This document shows, piece by piece, positions 55,044 to 63,311 of a stretch of DNA of 64,000 nt. The position numbers were made by a program, and so were the translations under genes. The stretch comes from Candidatus Bathyarchaeota archaeon (GTDB lineage: Archaea > Thermoproteota > Bathyarchaeia > Bathyarchaeales > Bathycorpusculaceae), in assembly GCA_026014615.1 (NCBI GenBank), contig JAOZHZ010000020.1, positions 62,001 to 126,000 of the forward strand, written 5' to 3'. Under the pieces are notes generated by a model that saw nothing but the letters and a program-made list of their open reading frames with translations, made no database searches and was not told where the DNA came from. Numbering within the stretch: position 1 is the stretch's first letter; each line of letters starts with the position of its first letter.

Positions 55044-55390
55044 CTATATGTCTCCAACTCTAAAACAGCCCAAAGCGAGCTTAAAAGCATATTGCAGTAC
55101 AACTGCGGTTTCTGATTGCTTTGAAACGGACACGTATCAAAGGGGAACTACCGTTCACCACCCGACCGGCTATTGCCTTCGGACAGAAAAGGCTCGGCTT
55201 AGAGGATAGCACATGTGACTGGATGCTTTTGAAGCCTCAGTTTCCCCATTTAGATTCTTCGTCATCAGTGTTCAGACGGCTCTTCATGCATCATTGGCTT
55301 CAACATAGTGTACTGCATTACGCTGATTATTAGGTTGACGGAAAGTCTTTTATCAACCCTACGTTAAATCCATACGCAAGGTGGATTTGG
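55044..55390. other. about 350-base intergenic region
   Basis: Holds the SRP54 promoter (minus) and probably the promoter of the small membrane gene. Short frames here have no support. No RNA gene was recognised. Confidence 0.45.
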
Positions 55391-55588
55391 GTGACTGCAG
55401 AACGAGGGATACATGCAGCTGTTTTCATACTACTGCTAGTGGGTTTGTTTGCTGTAACAGGTTGGGCAAGCATCCGCTACATAGATGACTTGATTCTTAA
55501 AATCGCGGGCTTCGCGCTCAGCTGGGGCATAATCTTGCTCGTCTTGTATGTTGTGTTCAGAAAACTAGACTGGCAATGGTGGAGCTAA
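55391..55588 (+). CDS. small two-helix membrane protein
   Basis: 65 residues from a GTG start. Two hydrophobic segments (about residues 10-28 and 33-56), then RKLDWQWWS. No known family. It stands alone between SRP54 and aIF5A. Confidence 0.55.
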   Translation: MTAERGIHAAVFILLLVGLFAVTGWASIRYIDDLILKIAGFALSWGIILLVLYVVFRKLDWQWWS

Positions 55589-55633
55589 AACACCAAAACA
55601 GCTTTTAACGGAAACAAGCAAAAAAGAAGAAGG

Positions 55634-56026
55634 CTATTTGGTTCGGGTTATCTTCACTTTACCCAAAATCTTCCAGTACTCTACCTCTACACCAGATTCA
55701 AGTTTGTTCTTGAGGTCCTCTTCATTTGGGAAAGGTGCATCTATGTACTCGAAAGTTTCCAGATCCATTATCTGAACGCCTGTTGGGTTAACTGCAAAGA
55801 TTTGTCCTGCTCTTTTGTCGATTAGGGGAACTTCTGCGTTGGCGTCGACGGGTTTAACGAATTGTCGTTTTTGACCGTCAAATACGCCTATGGCGACTAT
55901 TCTTGCTTTGGCGGCGCCGTGTTTTCCGGGTTTGGACTTGGTTATGTCCATTATACGGCAGGGTTCGTTGTCTATCATCATGTAGCCGCCTACGCGTAAT
56001 TCTCCAACGTCCATTGGTTTGGTCAT
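55634..56026 (-). CDS. translation factor aIF5A
   Basis: 130 residues. N-terminal SH3-like domain with the hypusine loop SKPGKHGAAKA and a C-terminal OB fold. It helps ribosomes through stalled peptide bonds. The hypusine lysine is present. Promoter TATA-like TATATAG near 56072-56080. Confidence 0.95.
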   Translation of the reverse strand: MTKPMDVGELRVGGYMMIDNEPCRIMDITKSKPGKHGAAKARIVAIGVFDGQKRQFVKPVDANAEVPLIDKRAGQIFAVNPTGVQIMDLETFEYIDAPFPNEEDLKNKLESGVEVEYWKILGKVKITRTK

Positions 56027-56204
56027 ACTCTCACCAATTGTCTCTTAACTAAAAGCAAATTTGAACAACACCCATATATAGATTTAGGACTGAGTTTTCG
56101 ACACCTTTCCTATTTTGCCAAATTTCCGAACGAAAAAAAGGCTTAGCTAAACTAAGATTTTTCGCGTCTCATTACGAGATTCCGCGCGCAAGGAGGGCAT
56201 CTCC

Positions 56205-57470
56205 TTGAAGGGCGCCGATTACATTGACCCAGAGGGGAACCAATTTGAACTGGTAAACGGTCGCCTGCTTCCTCTTCGCTACCTCATGCCCGATGGAAAA
56301 ACCTACGTTATCCAAAAAATTAAGGGTGAAAATAAGCTTGTTTCATTTGGAACCAGCAATTTTGAGCCTCTGCAAGTCTATAAGAAAAGCGGTTTCACTC
56401 GAAAACAGAAAAGGGCGTATATGCGCATTAAAAGCGGATTCACTCTGAGCACCGTTAAGGATGAAAAAGGCAGACAAAAAGAACGGGTCTGCTTTATGAC
56501 CTTAAGCACACAATACGATATCAAAAAAGACCGCTTTGGACGAAGGCTAGTGGATTACAACGGACGCAGCATCCCCGTTAACCCCGAAGCACGCAAACAA
56601 AAAATTAAGTTAATGAATTACGCCTTCACCAAACTAAAACAAGTTATTGAATACTACCTCCAGAAAACCATGTATGAACGCCACTGCCGAAAACATCACC
56701 TTGAACCTTACATACAAGTTGGTAGATTCAAAAAACGAAAAGTCAGATATCAACAGCTTTGGAAGCGCTACAAATTCAAACTAAAGTATTTCAAACTGAA
56801 AACTGACGAAGGCGGCGGCGTTATGCACATCATCTTTCGTAAAGGGTACAGGGTGCCAAAGATACCTTTTGATTGGCTTTCTAAACAATGGCTTCGAATA
56901 TGGGGGTCTCCCCGAGTCAATATTTCCCAAATTGCAGTCAACTCAGCTGATAGATTGGGGCGGTACATGGTCGGTCAATACATGCAAAAACAGCCTATTC
57001 TCCGTATGAGTTACGGGCGTCAATGGGTTTGTGAAGGCATGAAAAAAAGCTTTAATCACATAGTTGACGTTTACGGCTTCAAGCGTGGGATTGAGGTCTG
57101 GAATAAGCAATTGGAGAAAGGAATCTTACCTTTGGGCGGTCTTGGGCGTCAAACAAGATTTAGACACAGGCGTTTCCCTGACCGCTGTTATGTAACCGAA
57201 AAACGGTACATCAAGGGCCAATACAAAAAGGTGCGGCTCATTCTGCCTGAAAAAACGCAAGGCGTAACAGGCTTAGACCCCCAAGTACATTGGAGCGAAC
57301 GTAACCAGAATTACTATAGCTATGGATGGTTACAAACACGGTTAGATTCACCTAAGTACACCCAGATTTGGCATGATACACTTTCAAATGTGGTCTGGAC
57401 AATCTTTACAGCTTACAAGGCTAAGTATGCGCAGCATAACAACCGCCTGAAGCGAGCGGTGCCCTCTTAA
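56205..57470 (+). CDS. rolling-circle replication initiator-like protein (Rep)
   Basis: 421 residues, very basic. Motif 1-like FMTLST near residues 97-102; a motif 2-like VMHIIFRKG near 206-214 with only one His; motif 3-like YMVGQYMQKQ with two tyrosines (about 254 and 259). The tail has WVCEG and an Arg/Lys-rich part. This order fits HUH Rep proteins of archaeal plasmids, which nick and join an origin. TTG at 56205 follows GGAGG with 8-base spacing. Strong hairpins follow the gene. Confidence 0.65.
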   Translation: MKGADYIDPEGNQFELVNGRLLPLRYLMPDGKTYVIQKIKGENKLVSFGTSNFEPLQVYKKSGFTRKQKRAYMRIKSGFTLSTVKDEKGRQKERVCFMTLSTQYDIKKDRFGRRLVDYNGRSIPVNPEARKQKIKLMNYAFTKLKQVIEYYLQKTMYERHCRKHHLEPYIQVGRFKKRKVRYQQLWKRYKFKLKYFKLKTDEGGGVMHIIFRKGYRVPKIPFDWLSKQWLRIWGSPRVNISQIAVNSADRLGRYMVGQYMQKQPILRMSYGRQWVCEGMKKSFNHIVDVYGFKRGIEVWNKQLEKGILPLGGLGRQTRFRHRRFPDRCYVTEKRYIKGQYKKVRLILPEKTQGVTGLDPQVHWSERNQNYYSYGWLQTRLDSPKYTQIWHDTLSNVVWTIFTAYKAKYAQHNNRLKRAVPS

Positions 57471-57493
57471 CGTTTGTTGGCGTGGCGGCAACA

Positions 57494-57536
57494 ATAAATT
57501 TTTTGGGACCCCCGATTAGCGACCCCAAAAATTTAT
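57494..57536. other. origin-like hairpin downstream of Rep
   Basis: 14-base arms (57494-57507 and 57523-57536) with one mismatch close a 15-base loop with ACCCCCGATTAGCGA. AT-rich base and GC-rich top are typical of nick-site hairpins recognised by Rep proteins. It also could be a terminator of the rep gene. Confidence 0.45.
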
Positions 57537-57591
57537 GTTGACGCCTTATCGTTTTGCGCTATAAAGTTTAAACTTAACAGCCCTTGCGTCG

Positions 57592-57664
57592 CGTATGCCC
57601 TCAGTTGCAGGGGGCATACGGACAACATACAGAGCGCACCCCCTGAAAGGGGTATGTGTGCGCT
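57592..57664. other. paired hairpins downstream of Rep
   Basis: CGTATGCCC (57592-57600) pairs with GGGCATACG (57612-57620). AGCGCAC (57633-57639) pairs with GTGCGCT (57658-57664) and encloses a CCCCT/AGGGG helix. Such clusters occur at single-strand origins. The rest, 57665-58070, is AT-rich with no gene seen. Confidence 0.45.
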
Positions 57665-58071
57665 GACAAACACGCATCAAAGCATAGATTAGCCGACTTT
57701 TCGTATCGATAACTGGAACGTTGGAGTTTCGGTTGTCTGGCGTCGTGCGCGTGCGCCGAAGGCGCCGCGCCTTTCCTTGTCTACATGTTACAAAATATCA
57801 GATTCTGCTAACATCTTAAAACAACCCCAGAAAGAAGTAACATTAATACATAAAACAGATCATTCGCCCAACCCCATTCAGTAAAAAAACACATTTTTCT
57901 GTATACACACATAAAAGCTCAGCAGTTATTGTATACTAAGAGTCTAATACTCAGAAAATCAACCCTTAAATATTAGAACACTGATTCACATCTCGATGTG
58001 TCTTTTACAAGTGGGGTCACATCAAATATCTCACTTAAGAATGTTGTTATTGGCATCTGGTAACCACAAAG

Positions 58072-58118
58072 TTATAAATATTACAACCGACAATTAGTGT
58101 CGTGACTGTCTTGACAGT
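58072..58118 (+). promoter_or_regulatory. promoter with two palindromes before the wHTH gene
   Basis: TTATAAATATTA near 58072-58082 is a strong TATA box. It is followed by CGACA-ATTAG-TGTCG (58088-58102) and ACTGTC-TT-GACAGT (58105-58118), both perfect, at the predicted transcription start. This fits autorepression by the wHTH protein. Confidence 0.55.
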
Positions 58119-58148
58119 TGGGTTGGGAGAACAAAGGTTGTTGGACAC

Positions 58149-58637
58149 ATGAAACAAATTAATGAGAAAGAGAATAGAGAAGTTTTAGGGAGAATAAGAC
58201 TTCTTGAGCACCAAATGACTGATCTTTCAAAAGTTACAGTAGAAATAAAAAACACATTAGACAAGTTAGCAAATGAAAGAAAAACAGATAGCACCTCAGA
58301 CAGAAATGAAGTAAGAGGAATTCCATACATTAGCGACGCAAATCCATGGGCTCTAGAGGCGTCTAGAACGATCAACGAAACCCGTAAGATGCGTAATTTC
58401 ATTAATTCTTCTAGAGTTAATACATACAAGACGACATTAAAAGCACTAAAAACAAAAGGAGATTGGGCATCGGCTGAGGAAGTAGGAAAATTGACGCAGA
58501 GGAAAAGAAATACGGAATCAACATACCTTAACAGATTGTATCGGGCAGGCTTGATTGAACAAAAAACGGCTGGAAATAAAGCTCTGTATAAATTATGTGA
58601 TGCACAAACAATAACTCGGCTCTTTGGCGAAATCTAA
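58149..58637 (+). CDS. wHTH protein with N-terminal coiled coil
   Basis: 162 residues. A charged helix (about 5-48) predicted to coil, then a winged helix at about 97-155 (WASAEEVGKLTQRKR, LNRLYRAGLIEQK). Likely a DNA-binding regulator of the element. Overlaps the convergent minus gene by four bases. No close family recognised. Confidence 0.65.
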   Translation: MKQINEKENREVLGRIRLLEHQMTDLSKVTVEIKNTLDKLANERKTDSTSDRNEVRGIPYISDANPWALEASRTINETRKMRNFINSSRVNTYKTTLKALKTKGDWASAEEVGKLTQRKRNTESTYLNRLYRAGLIEQKTAGNKALYKLCDAQTITRLFGEI

Positions 58638-58957
58638 GTCGAAGAGTCGTGAGCCCATTTTTCATACTTTTTGCTGATTTCTTCTTGCGTAGTACAAATT
58701 AATGTTGATGTCTGCAGTTCATCCCCTGCCTCGGCAGCTTCTTTCCTTATTGCTATTACTCCTTGTTTCAGAAGCTCGACGTTGGGAGCTTGGAGTATTA
58801 GAACAAAATCAGGCCATCCAAAACTCACAAAAATTTGTTGTATTTCCACTGAGCTTCTTTTCACAAAGTTTCGGTCTTTCCTCAAGATCATGAAAAGGTT
58901 ATGGGTGTCTTCCCTTTTGGCAGGGTTTCCCTTAATCAGGGCAATAGCGTATGTCAT
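58634..58957 (-). CDS. small Lrp-ligand-domain-like protein
   Basis: About 107 residues. A beta-alpha-beta pattern (TYAIALIKG, FVLILQAPNVELLKQGVIAIR, TSTLIC) resembles a free-standing RAM/Lrp ligand domain, without HTH. ATG at 58957 follows a GGGGGA; TTG at 58981 is in frame. Its start overlaps the end of the metallopeptidase gene by 26 bases, so the two are coupled. Function unknown. Confidence 0.55.
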   Translation of the reverse strand: MTYAIALIKGNPAKREDTHNLFMILRKDRNFVKRSSVEIQQIFVSFGWPDFVLILQAPNVELLKQGVIAIRKEAAEAGDELQTSTLICTTQEEISKKYEKWAHDSST

Positions 58958-60317
58958 GCCAATGATCCCCCATCTTTCCAATTATATAGTTATCATAGTA
59001 ATTATGCATTAAGGTAACAAGCGCTTCAAATGCTTTCTCCTCATGAATTCGTGAATCTAAATAATTGCCAATTGTGGATAGTCCACTATTTTCAATTTGT
59101 GTCAAACGCTTGAGCCAAGCAACGGTCAGAAGCTGAACAGGCGAAAGAGGGCAATAGTCTTGTTTAAGAAAGGCATCTCTAACTGAAGACCATTCATTTT
59201 CACCAAATTTATTAATTCCAAGCGTTGGAAAAATTTTAACAATTTCGTGAGAAAAAATTTTGACAAAGCGCTCATAGTCTTCAATAAAATCGGCCGAAGT
59301 AGGTGTTAACCCTAAAAGGTTCCTCTGACCCAAGAAATTCATAACTCTTCGCCCATGTTCAGAGAATAACTTGTTTTGAGCTAAACTACCAGAATATTTT
59401 AACACATTTAGCATAAGTGCCAGTCGTGAATCAATCGGGGGATGACTAAAAGTCTTGAAATATCTTGCTAATGCACCATCACTAGCCTCACTCTGTTCAT
59501 AGGGAATATACAGTAGACTTGCAGCTGACAAGAAGGCAGTCGGACAAACATACACAGAGAGCGCATCTGATGCCAGTTCAATCAATTGATTTGTCGCCGA
59601 GTTAAGAACACCAATTTCGGATGCCTGAAAATTAAGAACGCCCTCAAGCTCAGCTACTTGAGAAAGTATGAGTTCATTCAAACTGTTGCTTTTTTGTGAA
59701 CTTTCATACACAAAAATATGCCCAACTTCATGGGCTAATGAAGGCCAAAATCGACATCTAAAACTATCATGATATGGCACGCTAATGATATATGAACCAA
59801 GATTTATTAAATACCCATGATAATCGAAAAGGGAAATAGGGTAGTATTTCTTCTGATTTATCCACTCAAACCCAAGTATTCGCTCCACTAATTCATATGT
59901 TAACGCATCAACAGCATCATAAGATTTTGAAAGCATACAAAATTCCTGAGAAGCAACCTTATATTCAATTATTTTTTCTACATCAGTTCCGGCTGTTCTC
60001 TGACTTAGAACGTTTTGCATTCGCATAATTTCAGTAAGGAGCTTATTTGTATTAGAATTCAAATCATTAAGTCTCTGAATTGATTCTAATACAGGCGCAT
60101 CGAGATTAATCCGACGCAGACTGGCTTTTTGGGATTTTAGAAATGAATCTAATCTCTGAAAAGTCGATGATGGATATATAATTGGAGGAGATATGCCGCT
60201 ATTCATAGCAGAAGAGAAAGCCAACCAAATGTCCTGTTCTACAGTCTTCAGGGTAGACTCAACAAGTGATAGCCTAGAACGAAGTTCCTCCACTCGCTCC
60301 TCGACATACAAGACCAT
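58932..60317 (-). CDS. M48-like zinc metallopeptidase
   Basis: 461 residues. Zinc-site HEVGH at residues 196-200, ELASD (247-251) with the third ligand Glu, and a SHPPIDSR stretch near 296-303, all as in M48-type enzymes. The first 150 residues are helical, probably coiled coil; no membrane segments are seen, unlike typical HtpX. It probably cuts a cytoplasmic protein, possibly in regulation or defence; its partner is not known. Confidence 0.7.
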   Translation of the reverse strand: MVLYVEERVEELRSRLSLVESTLKTVEQDIWLAFSSAMNSGISPPIIYPSSTFQRLDSFLKSQKASLRRINLDAPVLESIQRLNDLNSNTNKLLTEIMRMQNVLSQRTAGTDVEKIIEYKVASQEFCMLSKSYDAVDALTYELVERILGFEWINQKKYYPISLFDYHGYLINLGSYIISVPYHDSFRCRFWPSLAHEVGHIFVYESSQKSNSLNELILSQVAELEGVLNFQASEIGVLNSATNQLIELASDALSVYVCPTAFLSAASLLYIPYEQSEASDGALARYFKTFSHPPIDSRLALMLNVLKYSGSLAQNKLFSEHGRRVMNFLGQRNLLGLTPTSADFIEDYERFVKIFSHEIVKIFPTLGINKFGENEWSSVRDAFLKQDYCPLSPVQLLTVAWLKRLTQIENSGLSTIGNYLDSRIHEEKAFEALVTLMHNYYDNYIIGKMGDHWHDIRYCPD

Positions 60318-60492
60318 AGAGGTAACTAAGTGATTTGAAATTTAGACTTTTCTGTTTGAAAAACAACTGCTCACATAAAAATTCTATGCATCAGTTAGCC
60401 ATTATTAAGTCAAGAAGTGTTTTCCAAACTACGTTTCCGACACTGACGTAGATTTCACAACTGGATAAATCACTTCACAATCATTTCTTTTA

Positions 60493-61794
60493 TTAATTAT
60501 TTTTTTTAAGCATAGAAATTATGTATTTCATTTTATTATCCAATTCGTTAAGATATGTTGCTACACCTTCGGGATTTTCGCGCATCAATTTTTTCCACGC
60601 ATCAATTTCGCGGAGTTTTTGGTCGCACAATTCTTGGTCCCGTTTAACCTCTTCAGGGTGTTCCCTCACCCACTCCCCAATTCGGTCAGCTTCTGCCCCC
60701 CAGTCATTCAGCACTCTTAATTTAGGAAAAAATGCGCGCTCTATTTTTTCCAACCGCTTTTCATATTGGATTTTTATGGCGTCCATTTCTTCTTTATGTT
60801 GTCTTCTTAGTGCCTCCATTATTTCTGTTGTTTCTGTTGGCGTTGGTTCTTCAAGTCTGAGAAAGGGCATAGCTTTTTCAGCATAAAGCACTCTGTAAAA
60901 CTCAGGGTCCTGAGGTCTGTAGTTCCCATCTACACCTTTGACAATATGCCCCATCATATACTCGACCACCTCAAAACCCATTTGTATGGCATATTTTCTG
61001 AAAAACTTACGAAGATTGTAAAGCCTAAGCTCACTTGGCTTGCCTTCTCGAACTTGGAACTTTAAAGCTCCGCTTTCCTCAAGTTTTATTGCCGATAATC
61101 TGAAAGCTCGACTAACATCCTTAACATTTATTATTATAGTGGGTTTATCGTGAGAACAGAAAACAAGGCTTTCATCGGTTAAATTTGACCTTGTTGCCAA
61201 GTACTGTCTAAGGTATTTTATTGCATCCAAACCTATGAAGGTAACGTAGCGCCCGTATTTCCCCTTAGCTATCTCCTGCGGGATTTCGATTTTGCAGGGC
61301 ACTTTGTCCAAATTTTCCAAATTTTTTATTCGAAGTTGTGCTATTGTATGAGGTCTTAGTCCACTTTGAGTCATTACTGCAAAAAATGCTTTCTCACGAA
61401 TTTTTGAAACCGACATTATTTGAACAATTTCATCTTTAGTAATGTCTCGGTTATGAAAAACTACACCGTTCATGGCTTGAGGCACCATCCCTAAAGGCAA
61501 ATCATTATACTTGAAAAAACTCTTTACTGCACCAACCATCACTTTAATGTTAGTGTTTGTTAAACCGTTTTTCATGAGTGCAGAAATCCAAGTTCTAAGC
61601 ATTTGCACATATTTTCTCTTGAACTTGTCATACCCAATTGCTTCATAATCGGCAACAATTTCTTCAGCTGTAGTCTCAAAAAAGCATGCAAACTTATGCC
61701 AAACTCTTTTATATTGTTCCTCAGTAGCTTTTGATTGACTGTGAGAATATGATACCGAACTCAGCCAATTTGAGACCAAATCGATTCGTTTCAT
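60493..61794 (-). CDS. tyrosine recombinase/integrase
   Basis: About 433 residues. SAM-like N-terminal domain; catalytic Arg in SGLRPHTIAQLR (about 147), Lys in AKGKYGRYV, a second Arg in LYNLRKF (the usual His is Tyr), GH in MMGHIVKG, and a nucleophile Tyr near PEFYRVLY. A C-terminal helical extension of about 110 residues follows. ATG at 61794 is chosen over a TTG at 61812 for its GAGGGG. At the right edge of the element, as expected for an integrase. Confidence 0.85.
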   Translation of the reverse strand: MKRIDLVSNWLSSVSYSHSQSKATEEQYKRVWHKFACFFETTAEEIVADYEAIGYDKFKRKYVQMLRTWISALMKNGLTNTNIKVMVGAVKSFFKYNDLPLGMVPQAMNGVVFHNRDITKDEIVQIMSVSKIREKAFFAVMTQSGLRPHTIAQLRIKNLENLDKVPCKIEIPQEIAKGKYGRYVTFIGLDAIKYLRQYLATRSNLTDESLVFCSHDKPTIIINVKDVSRAFRLSAIKLEESGALKFQVREGKPSELRLYNLRKFFRKYAIQMGFEVVEYMMGHIVKGVDGNYRPQDPEFYRVLYAEKAMPFLRLEEPTPTETTEIMEALRRQHKEEMDAIKIQYEKRLEKIERAFFPKLRVLNDWGAEADRIGEWVREHPEEVKRDQELCDQKLREIDAWKKLMRENPEGVATYLNELDNKMKYIISMLKKNN

Positions 61795-61915
61795 CAGCTG
61801 AACCCCTCGCAAGAAAAGGTAGCTTACTCTCGCATTTAAACCTGCCCATCAAAGGTGTCAAAAGTTGCACCCTTTATAGATTAAGGTATCGGTAATTACT
61901 GAACGGTGGAAAAGC

Positions 61916-62773
61916 TTGTTTAAAAGCGTCGGGATAGTCGCTCGGTATGATAAAAAGCAAGCTTTGACGCTGGCAGAAGACTTAGCGAAGTACCTTTCAG
62001 AAAAAGGTCTAGAGGTTTGTCTTGAGGATACTCTGCGGGGTAAAGTCAGAACCGAAGGGCAATTTGTTCCGCTTAAAAATATGAAACCTGATTTTATGAT
62101 AACTATAGGCGGAGACGGAACCGTCCTAAGAACCTGTTTAACTCTGCCTAAGCCTGAGCCTCCGATTTTTGCCGTGAACATGGGTGTGCGAGGATTCCTC
62201 ACCGAAGTTGGTCCCAGTGAGGCGTGTGGTGCGGTTGACCGAATTTTGAAAGGAGAGTTCACAATTGAGAGGTGCACCAAACTTTCCGCCGTTGCCAACG
62301 GAGAATCAACTCCTGACGCGTTGAACGATGTGGTGGTTTCCAGCGGGGAACCTTCAAAGATTCTTTATTTGCAGATTTTCAAGGATGATGTGCCCATTGC
62401 CCAGCTTGAAGCAGACGGTGCAATAGTCTCCACACGGACAGGCTCTACGGGGTATACTCTTTCGGCGGGTGGACCTGTTTTGGACCCCGAAGTGGATGCC
62501 ATTGTTTTGACGCCGATTTGTTCGCTTACGACGTTTCGGTCAATGGTTTTTCAAGCTGACGCAAAAATCAAGATTGAGCCTGTGCGTCCCAAGGAGATGC
62601 TGGTTTTGGTTGATGGCGCTTACCGCCGCCTGCTGCCAGAGACGAAGTCCACGGTAACGGTTACTCGCTCGAAAAACGTGTCGTCATTTATCAGGTTCAA
62701 ATCGGATTTTTACAGCCGGCTGGAAAGCAGGCTTCAATTCAAGGGTTGCGTTAAGGAACGGGATGAACAATAG
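61916..62773 (+). CDS. nadK: NAD kinase
   Basis: 285 residues. GGDGTVLR near residue 65 and the NDVVV and TRTGSTGYTLSAGGP motifs are those of ATP/polyphosphate NAD kinases. Makes NADP. TTG start at 61916. Followed after 26 bases by Nob1. Confidence 0.93.
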   Translation: MFKSVGIVARYDKKQALTLAEDLAKYLSEKGLEVCLEDTLRGKVRTEGQFVPLKNMKPDFMITIGGDGTVLRTCLTLPKPEPPIFAVNMGVRGFLTEVGPSEACGAVDRILKGEFTIERCTKLSAVANGESTPDALNDVVVSSGEPSKILYLQIFKDDVPIAQLEADGAIVSTRTGSTGYTLSAGGPVLDPEVDAIVLTPICSLTTFRSMVFQADAKIKIEPVRPKEMLVLVDGAYRRLLPETKSTVTVTRSKNVSSFIRFKSDFYSRLESRLQFKGCVKERDEQ

Positions 62774-62799
62774 AAAAGAGCGGTTCAGGCAAACGCGTT

Positions 62800-63306
62800 A
62801 TGGTTTTGGATACTTCGGCGTTTGTCGCGGGGTTTGACCCTTTTACGATACGTGAAGAGCAGATTGCGCCGCCAATGGTGGAGGAGGAAGTGAAAAGAAA
62901 CGCCATGACCCTGCTAAGGTTCAGCATGGCGATTGAAAATGGACGATTGAAGATTTTTGCTCCTTCAATGCAGTTTATGGAAGCAGTTAGGGCTTGTGCG
63001 ACGTCGGTTGGGGACTCGTTTTTTCTTTCCGAGACTGACATGCAGGTTCTTGCGTTAGCCTTAGAAACCAAAGACCGAGGCGACAGCCCGCAGATTGTGA
63101 CCGACGACTACTCGATTCAGAACGTGGCAACCAAGATGGGTTTGGGGTTTGTTTCTTTGGCGACGTTTGGAATAAAACGTGTCCTCAGCTGGATTCGGTA
63201 TTGCCCCGCATGCCACAAAACCTACCCCGCCAACTTCAAAGCAACAGAATGCACAGTGTGCGGCACCACCCTCAAACGCAAACCCCAACGCACCCAAAAA
63301 CGATAA
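62800..63306 (+). CDS. rRNA maturation endonuclease Nob1
   Basis: 168 residues. PIN domain (VLDTSAFVAG, SETDMQVLALA, VTDDYSIQN) and a zinc ribbon (CPACHKTYPANF, CTVCGTTL). Cleaves 17S-type precursor to form the 3' end of 16S rRNA. Short basic tail. Confidence 0.93.
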   Translation: MVLDTSAFVAGFDPFTIREEQIAPPMVEEEVKRNAMTLLRFSMAIENGRLKIFAPSMQFMEAVRACATSVGDSFFLSETDMQVLALALETKDRGDSPQIVTDDYSIQNVATKMGLGFVSLATFGIKRVLSWIRYCPACHKTYPANFKATECTVCGTTLKRKPQRTQKR

Positions 63307-63311
63307 GGCAT

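Larger units (their letters stand above)
56205..61794. mobile_element. integrated plasmid- or virus-like element
   Basis: Five genes unrelated to the flanking housekeeping genes: rolling-circle-like Rep, wHTH, a small Lrp-domain-like protein, an M48-like metallopeptidase and a tyrosine recombinase. The region from about 57800 on is visibly more AT-rich than its neighbours. It lies between aIF5A and NAD kinase. No direct repeats or tRNA were found at the edges, so the true ends are not fixed; the coordinates given span the genes only. Confidence 0.65.

Noticed and set aside
55044-55390. Possible RNA gene (such as C/D box or 7S RNA) next to SRP54
   Set aside because: Boxes are weak and no long helix or known signature could be found by eye.
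56027-61915. Direct repeats (att sites) flanking the integrated element
   Set aside because: Comparison of both intergenic edges by eye gave no convincing repeat; the ends remain undefined.
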